Below are positions 23,740-49,020 of a DNA stretch of 64,000 nucleotides, piece after piece. Where the stretch lies: contig JABACO010000019.1 in assembly GCA_013339895.1 (NCBI GenBank), positions 7,354,466 to 7,418,465 on the forward strand, read 5' to 3'. Numbering within the stretch: position 1 is the stretch's first letter; the number at the start of each line of letters is the position of its first letter. The notes under the pieces were generated by a model, which ran no database searches, was not told where the DNA came from, and was given only the letters and a program-made list of their open reading frames with translations. This DNA is from Ephydatia muelleri. Taxonomy: Eukaryota > Porifera > Demospongiae > Spongillida > Spongillidae. The position numbers and the translations under genes were made by a program.

Positions 23740-25195
23740 ACACAAGTTCATGTAAACATCATACAGGTGCAACTTACTACTGGGAATCCAAGTATGGTGC
23801 TCTGTCCCCTATATGGTTATGTAAGACAGCATCAGTCAGCAGTTAAAGAGTTCAACATAACCTTTGCTGCACACATCCACTGCAACTCACCAACTCACAC
23901 CCTCCCACTAGCACCATCCATCACCACCCTTCCCTAAGACCCTACACAACCCTACTGGCTGGACACACTAGTCCATTGGATGACTAGTGCAGTTGGAGGG
24001 AGTGTCCAATTAGAGTGCAGTTCAGTAGTGCAGTCTAGGATCCACATGACCCCTTTATTACAGAGTGCATTTATACAATTTGGGTCACACAGCAACAATC
24101 AGTCCCTATTTCACATTCTCATGTTTGCTATAAGCCACATTCCATTTCACATTCTCCTGTTTGCTATAAGCCTACATTTGTTCACAGCATCATCTAAACC
24201 CAAACAATTAGTGAAGTATATACGAAGAAACATTTTTCGCTCGAATTTAAAATCCAATGCAAACACAGAAATATTTTCTTCCACCTGCAATGTGTAACTC
24301 AAAATCTTTCACAAAGACACTATGCTTTGTGGATCGAGGAAGAGAGAGAGGGAGGGGGGAGGAGGCAACTCCATCAAGCCATAGCTACACTCCAATATAA
24401 TGGAGATGAAGGGGGAGGAGGGTGAGAGAGAGGAGGGAAGGGGAGATGGAATAGAGGGAAGGATGAGGGGGAGGAGGGTGAGAGAGAGGAGGGAAGGGGA
24501 GATGGAATCAAGGGAAGGATGAAGGGGGAGAAGTGGTGAGAGAGGGGAGGGAAGGATGAAGGGGGAGGAGAGGTGAGAGAGGGAGGGAAGGGGAGATGGA
24601 ATAGAGGGAAGGATGAAGGAAGGGAAAGGAAGGAAACTGAGGGGGACACGAGTGTGAGTGAAGAAGTGGGGAATTATAAATGTTGAAGGTCAAGAGGACG
24701 CAACGCTCATAATGTATAATTATTACATAATTATGCTACGTGTTACAGTGGTACGAACTGCGCTATCGTCGACGTCGGTATGCTAGTCCCACTACGTAGC
24801 CCGCGCATATCATCGTACGCAAGCTCGTTTCGCTCACCTGAGTCGTAGACATGCGAGTTAACTACGCTGATACGGTCCTGACCCGGTCTCTCTGTTATCT
24901 AGTTACTCTCTTGCTTTCCTCCTCTATAGTGGAATCGAGACAAATTCCGTGAACCAATTAGACATACATATTCCAGACACCCGAACATAATATTATTCAT
25001 AGTCCTGCATGCGTAGAAAATCGCTTTTTAACGTCTCTCTTCCAAAGTAAAACACAATATTATTTTGTTATGTCTGCATACCATCAAGACAATGATCCTG
25101 TAAGGCACAACACTGAACGAAATATCCAGACAAAACCAGTATAGGATTTAGTAAATAAGTTATTAATTTCTAATATACTACTCCATAAATAGGAA
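23740..25195. other. Spacer with a purine-rich tract, no gene recognised
   Basis: It contains a GGAGGGAAGG-type purine tract at 24335-24650. A less repetitive segment at 24720-24920 is relatively rich in CpG and could be a promoter or a non-coding first exon (CTACGACTCAG followed by GTGAGC on the minus strand). Neither is demonstrated. Confidence 0.4.
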
Positions 25196-25202
25196 CATTT
25201 AA

Positions 25203-25688
25203 ATCTTTGAACGCCAAGTGCATACACGCATGCATGCACACACAACCGTTGATATTGCGTGCAAAAATGTGTTGATCAGTCACAACTCTATGATGCATGC
25301 ATATGCTTCCTGCACTTGTAACCTTATAAGTACATGTACAAAGTATTTATGTTTCTCCTCACGAACCTCATTATTCAGATGACCTCACTTCACTTCACTA
25401 ATGCATCCCTTCAATACTCCAAGATAGCCCAGATCAGTGTAGTACATCACCCCCCACCCATTTTGTATTATGGGTTGCTGCAATAAAAGGTGCCAGGGGG
25501 TTATAATGGACACACTAAAAGTGCTTACACCGGGACCACATATTTGTATGACTAGCTATGGGGTTACATGCACATATTCAAAGTGATTTTGATCAACACA
25601 ATACAACTCACAACACTGCATGAATGGTGAAGCAGATAATTCTCGTTATGTGAGCATGCATGTTTATATGCACTTGGCATTCAAAGAG
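25203..25688. mobile_element. 486-bp TTAA-flanked MITE, copy 1
   Basis: It is bounded by TTAA at 25199-25202 and 25689-25692. Ends are inverted: ATCTTTGAACGCCAAGTGCA on the left and, reverse complemented, CTCTTTGAATGCCAAGTGCA on the right. No coding capacity. It matches the element at 57845-58394 in both ends and in interior blocks such as CTTATAAGTACATG. Confidence 0.85.
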
Positions 25689-26229
25689 TTAAATGTCATG
25701 TTTTATTGTAAATAAACAACATCAACCTCTCTAAACTATATTCAAGTTCAGTAGCCTATGTTATTTAATATTAATTATAATCTAATTCCAGTTATCCATG
25801 CAATCTATTGGATATTACTATCGGCATTTTCTAATTTCTATTGTTAGATGAAAGCAAAACAGTGCAATTACATGAACAGACACCTTACTAATTTATACAG
25901 AGTCACTTAAATCTCTCCCCCACCCCTCCCCCCCACCACCCACCCTACCAATAATGTGATGGAAAACAATATTCTTTCATATAGAAAGATATAGCACTGA
26001 GCAGGATTAATTCACACTATTATTATTATTACATGCTTATAATTTCATCTCCATCATCTGTGCAAGTAGCATTGGTCTTTTAAGAACAATGCTAAGTTTG
26101 ACATAGAGTTGGATAATGGCCTGGGGTTCACTATTATATAACAGAAAAGCTGCAAGCATACACAAATGCAGACACATTAAAATTAGCACAATAGAGTAAA
26201 AACACTAACAAAATATAAACTCTTAGACC

Positions 26230-26406
26230 ATTAGATGAGAGCCAAATGAGTCCAAAACAGACAGCACTTGGATGGCCATGGAGATGTGCTGCACCAGGTG
26301 AAGGTGAGAGTTCATGTCTCCAGTGGTCTGGAGGAGGTGGCAGTGCAGCTCTTTCTCTCTGGAAACCCTCAGCTTGTGGGCCCAAAACACCAGAGATTTC
26401 AAAGGC
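26230..26406 (-). CDS. Possible isolated coding exon, unrecognised
   Basis: On the minus strand an acceptor-like TTCCTTCCGCTAG (about 26407-26419) and a donor-like ATG followed by GTCTAAG near 26230 bound an open segment of about 59 residues. The most protein-like frame gives KSLVFWAHKLRVSREKELHC and a Leu-rich SHLHLVQHISMAIQVLSVLD. No family was recognised and no neighbouring exon was found with matching phase. Confidence 0.2.
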
Positions 26407-26409
26407 TAG

Positions 26410-27480
26410 CGGAAGGAAAGAGACAGATAAAGGTATCAGTACCTGCAACATCCCAGGCCACACTAGGAGTTTGCCGCTTTTCCATGGCACCATAGCAACC
26501 TTGTATGGGCATATACATACATTCATGTCACTGTACAGGTCTATACACATGCATATGTGTGCGGATTTTCTAAACATATTCACATGTGTATTCAATGCTT
26601 TCAAAGTCACTACATCCAATTGGACTGTCCATCTCAAAAAAGCTAGGGATGTGCCACATCTAAGTTTGACTGCATTGATCTGGTCTGCCCTAAATGTCAG
26701 GTGTCAACAACTTCCTTATTTGGGAGAGTGTTGAGTATAACCATCTTGTGATGCTTTTTCAAATTTTCTAGGACAAGCGACCAGTTCACAGAAAATTTAA
26801 AACAAAATAATAACTTCTCACAAGGGTGAACTGTCCCATTTACAAATACTCTTTTCCATTCAGCTAGGCATTGATGGAAGTATACTGCTGAAAATGCCTT
26901 TGTGCATAATGTTTGAAAATTGTTGGGCTCATAAACATTGTACCTAGAAATGTGGTTCAAACTGATTGTGGCACACGTGTATGCAGACATTGAACATACA
27001 GATCGCTCTTAACTGCCCTCACTCTTGAACAAAGAGCACCTCACCCTTGAACACAAGTTGTAAGGGGGTGAGGGAGGTTCTGTGCACAACCTGTGTCCAA
27101 GAGTGAGTGGTGTGTGCAATCGTAGTGCAAGAGGTGAGGATGCAACCTGTGAGGGGATCTTATATAGGGCTGGATCAGACTGAACGGTGTCCAATAGCTG
27201 ACTGGGAAGCAATTTGATATTTCGTTAACTTCTATTAACAATTAATTAAAAAAATATTTTACAAATAGGAATTAAAATGAATTAACGTATCTGAAGGAAT
27301 CAGTGGCTGATGCCTTACGAGTTACGACGGACATATGGCAAAAAAACGAGAAAAAAAAAAAAAGAAAAAAAAAACCTCCAGCTGTTGTGATTGCACTACG
27401 GCCGGAAATGGGCAAACAGACGTGACGTCACGCACCCTTTGACTGAGGAGTTCATTGTTAACCCGTTCCACGCTACAGTA
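26410..27480. other. Upstream region of NEMF, nothing recognised
   Basis: AT-rich spacer ending in a poly(A)-like tract at 27346-27374 and a GTGACGTCAC CRE-like palindrome at 27422-27431, about 50 bp upstream of the NEMF start codon. The latter could be a promoter element. Confidence 0.45.
27422..27431 (+). promoter_or_regulatory. CRE-like palindrome upstream of NEMF
   Basis: TGACGTCA within GTGACGTCAC is the consensus site for CREB/ATF bZIP factors. It lies 50 bp before the NEMF ATG (27481), a plausible core-promoter position. Use is inferred. Confidence 0.4.
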
Positions 27481-40961
<13,481 letters not shown>

Positions 40962-41862
40962 AAGCGGCACTGGTTGCGATTTGCATTGTACGTCATATCA
41001 TTGTTCTCTATTAGACACAAGTGTTTTCCTCATAAGTGACGATGCTTCGGTACGCGTTCCGACCCGGCCTGCATGTTACGCATGGTAGGTTGTACAATCA
41101 AATAAAACAATTACGATCCCGAATACATTAGACTGATAACGCATAAAACGCTGCAAGCAAACATATACTTAGTGCCAGTTTAATGAGAGCTACAGTTGGT
41201 CTGGATCTTCGTGGGTGTAAGGTGAGAACTTTCACATCGTCGCCGACCGACGGGCAATTCTGGCCCTTGTACCTAGGTATTGAGCCGTACAGATCTAGCT
41301 CTCAGAGATGTCCAGCTGCTTCATGTTTAACCTGATAATAGCGGGGGAAAGCAACGAATTACAATGCATACACGCCAAAGGAAATCCTGCATGACTATGT
41401 AAGAGAAGAATTGAAAAGCTGGCCACGTGTTGGACACAGCTCTTTCAGTAGTCCTCTCTCCTGCTGTCGCATATTTGTCCCCCACAGAGCGCACTGACAA
41501 GCACACTGTGGTCTTTGATATGCAAATAATCACCTCTACATGCATGCATTCCTCTTACCTGTACGCAGTAAGTGTTTCGAACGGCTTATATCGCCACGCT
41601 ATGTCCTCATAAGCCTCTTTGTTGTGGCACTGGAAATGAAGCAGAACACGTGGAGATTTCCTTTTATCTAGGTACTGTTATAATTTTTAAAAACTATAAA
41701 AAAATAATCATTAAATGTAAATAAATGAAATCTTCACGTGCTCGATTAATTTGCACCTTTCATTGCAGGGTGCAAATTCTATACATCTGTGTCATGGAAA
41801 TTGGCAAGCCAATCATACACGTACGTTTTGTCACAGGAAGAGGTGAAAGATCATATTATTAT
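40962..41862. other. Downstream of NEMF, nothing recognised
   Basis: AATAAA at about 41101-41106 may be the NEMF poly(A) signal. No supported gene. Confidence 0.4.
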
Positions 41863-41880
41863 ATTATTATACTCTCAACT

Positions 41881-42921
41881 CAGTCTTAGTCGTGGGGGTC
41901 TTGGGTTGCGGTCTCTATTCTCATGCTGCTGCGGCTTACATTGCTTCCCTTTGTTCTTCGGACTTTAGTTCCCTCTCTAGTTTGCATCTCACCTCAGCAA
42001 TTGGGAAGTTTAACTCCTCTGTTTCACTATATCTGATGTGGTTTCAGTAGAGAGCCTTGCACAGTGGCCTCCAATACAGAAAGCCTTATCTGCCAAGATT
42101 GACGACTTCCAGTTTAACCAGCTCTTCAACTCATCTTCCTTGGCAGACAGGGCCCGCCTTTTGTCCATTTCATCTCCCCATGCTTTGTCGTGGTTGTCAG
42201 TTGTCCCTTCCGAAGGTCTAGGCCTTCATTTAAGTCCTGACCAGTTCCAAGTGGCCATCAAGTGGTGGCTTGGTCTTGACACATCCGGGGGATCACTGTG
42301 CTCCTTATGTCCAGACACTGTGCTCGATCCATTAGGCCATCATGCCTCCACATGTAAGCGTGGGGGTGATGCTGTGTTTCGCCACAATAGACTTTGCGAT
42401 GTTGTAGCTGAGTCGTGTAGGATGGCCCACCTGAGTGTTAAAGTTGAGGCCGGAAATAACCTAACACCAGACCACAGTCATACAAGACCAGCTGATGTCC
42501 TTGTCCTGAACTGGTCCAGAGGCAGGCCAGCAGCCTTCGACATCTGTGTGACCTCAGCGCTTAATACACTTACTTTGTCAGAAGCGGGGGTTTGTGCAGA
42601 CCAGGCTGGAGAGGTCAGGAAGCACTCAGCTAATGATGACAAATGTGGAGATCTGGGTTGGTTTTGTGTCCCCCTGGTGACTGAAACATATGGAGAATGG
42701 GGACCTGAGGCCAAGGCCTGTTTCTCCCAGCTGGCTTCGAGGCTTTCCATCAGGCTTCAAAAGCCCAAATCAGTCATTCTACATGAACTATATGGTCGCT
42801 TAAACACATGTCTCGTTCGTTGTGTTGCTACGGCCATATTAAGCAGGATCCAGTCATCGTAACTTTTTCCTGTGTTTATTCTTGGTGTAATTTTGTATGA
42901 AATAATAATAATATTATCATT
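41881..42921 (+). mobile_element. 5'-truncated non-LTR-type retroelement 3' end
   Basis: The segment is framed by a near-perfect direct repeat, ATTATTATACTCTCAACT at 41863-41880 and ATTATTATACTATCAACT at 42922-42939, as expected of a target-site duplication. The coding part (41881-42862) ends in an (AAT)n-type tail. The 5' end opens inside a frame that resembles the region after a reverse transcriptase (LSRGGLGLRSLFSHAAAAYI), and a frameshift separates it from the main frame near 42030. Confidence 0.65.
42035..42862 (+). pseudogene. Retroelement C-terminal domain: zinc knuckle plus restriction-like endonuclease
   Basis: An open frame of about 275 residues, not preceded by a credible start. 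It has a Cys-x2-Cys...His-x4-Cys knuckle (LCSLCPDTVLDPLGHHASTC) and, about 50 residues later, RPADVLVLNW...AAFDICVTS, resembling the PD-(D/E)xK core of restriction-like endonucleases carried by some non-LTR elements. The reverse transcriptase itself is missing, so this is a dead-on-arrival copy. Confidence 0.6.
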
Positions 42922-43667
42922 ATTATTATACTATCAACTAATGGAGTGAACCGAAAAGGATGTAGGAACGCAATGGAATACATTTTTGTTTAGATGAGTG
43001 AGTCATATGACATTTGTGAGATTTCGTTGTATTGTATTCATAATGTGGAGCCAGCCCTCTTTTTTCAGCATCCAATAACCATCATTAAAAAAAACATTGG
43101 GAGTGACGTCACGAATTCCTATGACGTAAGGGGAATTCCGCCCCTTTGACAAGTTGTGGTAGAAGGTAAGCCATCAGAACGCTGGTATATAATCTATCCA
43201 CGGCGGTAGTACTGTTTGTGTACATGTATACGATGCATTGCGTGAAGCAAGTTAGTTAATGCGGATAGACGTGGAGAGCCGGTATGTCTACCGGTACCCA
43301 AAAGTTGTGTAGCTGTTTACGGACCCTCCAGCCCGTGCAGCTATGGGAGAGCGCTGTAAGCTCCCTCAGAAACTTTGCAAATCAGTACCATTGCTTCTTT
43401 AACATCGAAAGGCTTGTATGAAAGTTCAAACGTGCATTATTAAATAGGGTAATGTGGTATGGTCGGCAGTAGGGAGTGTTTGGCAACCGCACTTTCAACA
43501 CAATACAGAGAGACATTTCAATATTTCAAAACACCATCCTTCTGGGTTGTCTTAAAACAACTACGTTCCCTTTAAATAATAACACATGGACTACCTACGC
43601 TATCGCGCATGCCGATCACTACCTAATCTACCCTACCTCGGTGTTTCGTTCCGCGGATCCGTAGCAT

Positions 43668-43930
43668 GATTATAAATGTGTAATTGGCCGTAGCCAGAGA
43701 TAATATATTATCTCTGCCGTAGCCCACTACGATTCCTACACCACTGACAAGGTACGCGATTGCGAAATACGCAAGGGTATCGAATTTGTCAGGGCTAAGT
43801 GTACCTTATATGCTGACCAATAGCTCTAGAGGATTATAAATGTGTAATTGGCCGTAGCCCACTACGCCACTGACAAGGTATATGCGATTGCGAAACAAGG
43901 GTTCCAGATTTGTCAGGGCTAAGTGTACTT
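43668..43930 (+). repeat. Degenerate tandem duplication
   Basis: Block 43668-43813 is repeated with deletions as 43834-43928. Both copies end TTTGTCAGGGCTAAGTGTAC. The first copy carries a short internal palindrome (AGATAATATATTATCT). Confidence 0.8.
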
Positions 43931-44759
43931 CTGGCACAGTATATGAATTCACTTATACGAGCTACATGTAAGGCGCGCCGGTTTATGAATAATTCATGTT
44001 CGGCAACTGGTCACTACGTGCGTATGCGTGCAGAAATCGCCACGGAGAGCGTCCTGGCCTAGGATTTTTCAGGTTTCCAGTTGGCCCACATTGTGGGTAA
44101 AAGCAATGAAAAGGAAAAACTGGAAACCTGCACACCATACAAATCTATGGCTGTTTCTTTCCAAAATAAGGATCCTCATCAATATATAGTAAGGCCCACA
44201 GTTTACACTTTTTCATTGTAGTGTTGAGCAGTCTTCACATCCATACCACATGCACGTTTAATGTTTTGCCTACCAACACATTTATTCACGTGATTGTCAC
44301 ATGCAATTTAACGAGACATACCCTAACTCGGAAATTATGTATATATTATCTTTACAGCTAGTCTGGGGACCTGACTGATGGTTGTACTATCAACCATCAG
44401 ACAGATTGCCAGTACTTTACTGCCACACCTCCATTGTGGGTTTTAAATAACCTTCTATAATGCATTATGACACACTGCTTTCCAATCATGGAGTATTTCA
44501 GTTAACTAAATACATTGCGTGCTTACAAGCATGTTTTAGACTTGTTAATACAGCTGGCAAAATTCTTACTAGTCCACAGACAACAGGACATCAGCTGTGG
44601 TACAAAGGGGAACAAGACTACTCTGTGTAGCATGAATATGTAGGTTCATCTAATTTTAGAAAGATGATGTTATATTCTGGTGCATAATACTATATCACGG
44701 CACAATTAAATAGTTCATGTAATGAGAAAAGGTTAAATTAGTGACTGAACTATACATTT

Positions 44760-44946
44760 GGGATCGTTTCCGCGAAAAGGGACCAAACGCATGTTTTTAT
44801 TTTTTTGAAGTCAGAATGTCCTCTACACATTGCTTCTTACGTACTGAGAATCGGAATATTTGTCATGGAGTTATAAGGCTCTGAATTTTTAATTAGTCAT
44901 ACATTTCAACGCGAGCGTTACATTTCTATTCGCGGAAAACGATCCC
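44760..44946. mobile_element. 187-bp MITE, copy A
   Basis: The ends are inverted: GGGATCGTTTCCGCGAA on the left and, reverse complemented, GGGATCGTTTTCCGCGAA on the right. ATTT occurs next to both ends as a possible target duplication. The interior matches 53480-53600. Confidence 0.75.
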
Positions 44947-45081
44947 ATTTATAAACTTATAATGACAGCTCAGCCTCACAGAAGTTAAGATACTATAACT
45001 AGACAAACTAATTCCCTTGAAAATGATGATTATGTGCATAAATCGTAATGTCGAGGTTCAGTGTCTCTCTCCCATCACAGG

Positions 45082-48000
45082 ATGATGATGTTATACGCTC
45101 AATTGACTGTCTTCTATCTTCTTGCATCTTATGCAAGTGGCAGTGCCAAGAGTGCAGGACCTGCCTGCACATATACTGTCACTCCAAATGGTACATGTCC
45201 AGGTTCTGTCGGCGTAATCTGTCATACTCTTGACTTCTACATTCAAAATGCATCTGTCTACTTTCTGTCAAACAGCACATTTTGTTTTCTGCCTGGTGTG
45301 CACCCAATGAGCAGTGGACGCTTCAATGTTGAAAATCTCTCTACAGTAACTTTTGTTGGTTTAGGCACCTTCAATCAAATGTCAGTTGAACATAAAGTAA
45401 TTACATTCAACTTCACTGTATCCTTTAACGAAGACCGAAACGTCACATTTCTTGAGCCAACAGCTGTAATCAGATGCGACAACTCTTCTGGATTTCTCTT
45501 TAATAACATCACAAGCCTCTCGCTCATCAATCTTACAATCGCAAACTGTGGAGCAAATGTGTCTGAAACTTTATCATATATACAGAAGACCAGCCCAATT
45601 ATCAGCATTAGTTTAGTTCACAATGTGGCTGTTCTCATGATCAATGTTACCAACCTTGTTATTGAAACCACCTCCATACAGAACAGCACAGGATATGGCC
45701 TTATGGGGATAAACATACTTGGACAGTCTCAGATCACCGGATCATCATTTGTGGGGAACAATCAGTTTGTGAAGAGCAACCTCCAGCTGTATGATCAAAC
45801 ATTTACGTATTGTAATGATGGATCCTATTATATCGCACCACGTTTCTACGTTAATGATGCAGTTCATGAGCTATATGCAGGAGGCAACGCTGTATTTATC
45901 TATGATGAGCTATCCAATTACTCCACAGAACCCGTCTTAAATCTGTCCTCCTGTTTATTTGCCCTTGGTGTCGATGGTTCAATTCTACTTGGGATTGAAC
46001 AAAAACAGATTTATTTTAATCCTAAATTTAAAAGCATGGGCACTGGACTTGGCATATTGATGTTGCATAACTTTGACACTGTTCACATCAATGTTGCCAA
46101 TACCGTACTGTACAGAAACCAGGCCTTTTACGGTGGCAATCTTAACTTTCAAGTGAATCAAATGAGTTCTGATATCATTGTATCCAATGTGACTAGCTTC
46201 AGAGCAATAAGCCTGATTGGTGGTGGTTTGTACTACTTCATCAATCCAACTCCATACCCCACTCTTGGCAATGATCCAGACTCTTTAACACTAACCAACT
46301 CAACGTTCTCTTCTGATTACAATTACGATTATTTTGGTATTGACATAGACATGTCAAACCAAGTACGGATGAATACAGTTGTGCTGATAGAGCAATGCGT
46401 TTTATACGGCAATGTTGTCCTCCAGTCATCTAGTCTGTCCATTTCAATGGACAATCCTGTTACAGTCATCAACTCTGTGTTTATTACAACTGGCTGTTAT
46501 GGTGGTATAGGAACATACCAAACTAAAAATGTATACAAAAATTGCAGCTTCGATCGCACTAACATTTATTCCTCAGAAAGCTACATAGATTTTATTGATA
46601 GTTCCATTTCAAACAGCTTGCTTAGTGCTTTTGAGCTGTACTACAGTCATCTCCGCCTAGCAGGTAATGTCAGCCTCATCAACAACACAGCTGCGAGCAA
46701 TGGAGGAGCTCTCGATCTGCATAATTCTGATGTCACCTTCCAAGCACCTCTATACTCCAAATTTATTAACAACTCGGCTGTAAGCAGTGGAGGGGCCATT
46801 TACACATTCACCAAAGGTGGCAATGGAGAGTGTGTCTTTCAGTATAACGACACCAATGGCACCCTGGAGAACCCTGGAGTTCATCTTTACTTTGAAGGCA
46901 ACTATGCGAAAGTAGCAGGCAATGTGCTCTATGGAGGGGATGTAGACAGGTGCTCGTTTGATTGCACATTAGTGCCACAATATTCAGCCAAATGCCCAAG
47001 TATGATAACTGTGTTTAATAAAACTGCTACTTTCATCAACAGTGGCAATCCATCAGCAGTTATATCTTCAGCTCCTCAAAGTGTGTGTAGCTGTACGAAT
47101 TACTCAGTAGACTGCAGTTCTTCAACTGGTGCTGGACAGATAGTGTACCCTGGACAAACTATCAACATTCCAATAATAACTGTTGGTCAGTTAAATGGGA
47201 TATCACCAGATGCTATTCTAAGCTATACTTGTGAAGTGGGCAGCACTTTAAATTCCCTATTCAACTGCACTACTCCAGTTGTGTCTGGTAATCAACAACA
47301 AACTCAACAGTATTGTACCAATTATGTCTATGAGGTCATAGAAAAAGACTATATCCATACATTTGCAATAGTTCTGGTGCCTAAAACTGCTTACTTCAAT
47401 TTTTTTGGTGGCACACTAAAGTATGCAGCACTTGTCACAGTTCTTCCATGTCCATTTGGCTTCATTTGGAATAGCACATCATACAGTTGCACATGTGCCC
47501 CTCTCCTACAAAAATTTGATGTGCTGTGCGACATAAACAAGCAAGTGGTCACCACATCTGGCACGCTGTGGGTAGGAAATACTTCGAGTGGTGACCTCGC
47601 AGCTCACGACCATTGTCCTTACGATTACTGTAACACAAGTTTTATAACATTTCGATTTAGTGACCAAGATGAGCAGTGCGCTCACAACCGCAGTGGAATT
47701 TTGTGTGGAGGGTGCAAGCCAAACCTAAGTGCCATCTTTGGTAGTGCTCAGTGCAAGCCCTGTACATATCACTACATCTGGCTTCTGATTCCGATCTTAC
47801 TGATGGGCACAGTCCTGATGGCTTTAATATTTCTTCTCAACTGCACTGTGTCTGTTGGCACCATCAATGGCCTCATCTTATTTGTCAACATTGTCAGACC
47901 TGGGGTAATCAACTTGCTGCCTACCAACAATCAAAATGGCTTTGAGAAGTTCCTCGTTGTTTTTGTAGACTGGATGAACTTAGACCTTGGAATTGAGACA

Positions 48001-49020
48001 TGTTTCTATGATGGCATGGACACATATGCCAAGACATGGCTAGAGCTTTTGTTTCCTGTTTACCTCCTAGCCATGGTGGCAGCCATCATCATCGGTAGCA
48101 GATGGTCATCTAAGCTAGCTTGGATCAGTAAACGCAACGCAGTTCCTGTTTTGGCAACACTAATTTTACTTTCATACACGACGCTGTTTCAAACAACTGT
48201 TACAATCTTTTCGTTTACGAGGTTAGACACTGACAATTCTGCTGATGACAATCCTCCAGTGTGGCTAGCTGATGGGAACATTGTATATGCCCAAGGGAGA
48301 CATGCTTACCTTTTCATTGCTGGATTAGTAGTAATGGCAGTTTTCATCATTCCATATACTTCCCTCTTACTTGTAGCACCTTTGTTACAAGCTAAATCAC
48401 ACTTGAAACTCTGCCAATGGGTGAATAGATTAAAGCCATTTATCGATGCTTACCAGGCTCCATTTAAGGATCGGTACCGTTACTGGCCTGGGATACACCT
48501 TGTATTACGTGTCATGCTTTATCTTCCCTTCACCACTAATCTAACCAATGATATCAGTATCAATCTCTTAGCTATCATTTTGGTTCTTTCCTTTTACTTT
48601 GGTATGATCAACATTCTCTCTGTTTACAAGAATTGGTTTTTAAATCTGCTTGAGACGTTCTTTCTTGTCAACATGATTTTTCTATCTGCAGCAATTTTGT
48701 ACAACTTGGTCACCACCCAATCATTTAATTGGAACATTGTAACGGCCAGCATCTTAAGCGCACTGCTGGTTTCTGTGGTGGTAGTACTTTGTCATCTTTA
48801 TATACTATTTAAACACAACCAACGTTTCAACACAATTGCACTGGAGTTTGAAACTCGCATAATGGGCAAGGTAAATCGTCCAAACACAGTTGTTGCATAC
48901 TCAGATCTTAACAGAGAATCGGATAATAATATAAACGCTGTGGAAGAAAAACTTGAAGTTTCAATGGCAGACTTCTATGGCTCCACTGACAGTCGGGAAC
49001 CACTTATGGAAGACAACTAA
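45082..49020 (+). CDS. Intronless beta-helix ectodomain protein with multi-pass membrane C-terminus
   Basis: About 1,312 residues in one frame. The first ATG at 45082 is chosen over an upstream GTG because it starts a signal peptide (MMMLYAQLTVFYLLASYASG). A splice acceptor (CTCCCATCACAG) lies immediately upstream, so a 5' UTR intron is likely. Residues 30-650 are Asn/Ser/Thr-rich with many N-x-S/T sequons and short repeating strands, and include NNTAASNGGALDLHN (about residue 534) and NNSAVSSGGAIYTF (about 563). These GGA(L/I) signatures recall polymorphic outer-membrane-type and right-handed beta-helix repeats. A Cys-rich region ending CGGCKPNLSAIFGSAQCKPC (about 875-893) precedes eight or nine hydrophobic helices (about 896-1245) and a 70-residue cytosolic tail with acidic residues. 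It is probably a surface adhesion or receptor-like protein; function unknown. Confidence 0.85.
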   Translation: MMMLYAQLTVFYLLASYASGSAKSAGPACTYTVTPNGTCPGSVGVICHTLDFYIQNASVYFLSNSTFCFLPGVHPMSSGRFNVENLSTVTFVGLGTFNQMSVEHKVITFNFTVSFNEDRNVTFLEPTAVIRCDNSSGFLFNNITSLSLINLTIANCGANVSETLSYIQKTSPIISISLVHNVAVLMINVTNLVIETTSIQNSTGYGLMGINILGQSQITGSSFVGNNQFVKSNLQLYDQTFTYCNDGSYYIAPRFYVNDAVHELYAGGNAVFIYDELSNYSTEPVLNLSSCLFALGVDGSILLGIEQKQIYFNPKFKSMGTGLGILMLHNFDTVHINVANTVLYRNQAFYGGNLNFQVNQMSSDIIVSNVTSFRAISLIGGGLYYFINPTPYPTLGNDPDSLTLTNSTFSSDYNYDYFGIDIDMSNQVRMNTVVLIEQCVLYGNVVLQSSSLSISMDNPVTVINSVFITTGCYGGIGTYQTKNVYKNCSFDRTNIYSSESYIDFIDSSISNSLLSAFELYYSHLRLAGNVSLINNTAASNGGALDLHNSDVTFQAPLYSKFINNSAVSSGGAIYTFTKGGNGECVFQYNDTNGTLENPGVHLYFEGNYAKVAGNVLYGGDVDRCSFDCTLVPQYSAKCPSMITVFNKTATFINSGNPSAVISSAPQSVCSCTNYSVDCSSSTGAGQIVYPGQTINIPIITVGQLNGISPDAILSYTCEVGSTLNSLFNCTTPVVSGNQQQTQQYCTNYVYEVIEKDYIHTFAIVLVPKTAYFNFFGGTLKYAALVTVLPCPFGFIWNSTSYSCTCAPLLQKFDVLCDINKQVVTTSGTLWVGNTSSGDLAAHDHCPYDYCNTSFITFRFSDQDEQCAHNRSGILCGGCKPNLSAIFGSAQCKPCTYHYIWLLIPILLMGTVLMALIFLLNCTVSVGTINGLILFVNIVRPGVINLLPTNNQNGFEKFLVVFVDWMNLDLGIETCFYDGMDTYAKTWLELLFPVYLLAMVAAIIIGSRWSSKLAWISKRNAVPVLATLILLSYTTLFQTTVTIFSFTRLDTDNSADDNPPVWLADGNIVYAQGRHAYLFIAGLVVMAVFIIPYTSLLLVAPLLQAKSHLKLCQWVNRLKPFIDAYQAPFKDRYRYWPGIHLVLRVMLYLPFTTNLTNDISINLLAIILVLSFYFGMINILSVYKNWFLNLLETFFLVNMIFLSAAILYNLVTTQSFNWNIVTASILSALLVSVVVVLCHLYILFKHNQRFNTIALEFETRIMGKVNRPNTVVAYSDLNRESDNNINAVEEKLEVSMADFYGSTDSREPLMEDN

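Larger units (their letters stand above)
42945..45060. other. Spacer before the beta-helix gene; contains a tandem duplication and a small MITE
   Basis: Two similar blocks beginning GATTATAAATGTGTAATTGG occur at about 43668 and 43834, with shared CACTGACAAGGTA, GCGATTGCGAAA and TTTGTCAGGGCTAAGTGTAC parts. A small inverted-repeat element is described separately. No gene was found. Confidence 0.6.

Noticed and set aside
45061-49020. Bacterial contamination as the source of the polymorphic-membrane-type gene
   Set aside because: It carries N-glycosylation sequons, a multi-helix eukaryote-like C-terminus and a splice acceptor just upstream. It lies between split animal genes with similar base composition.
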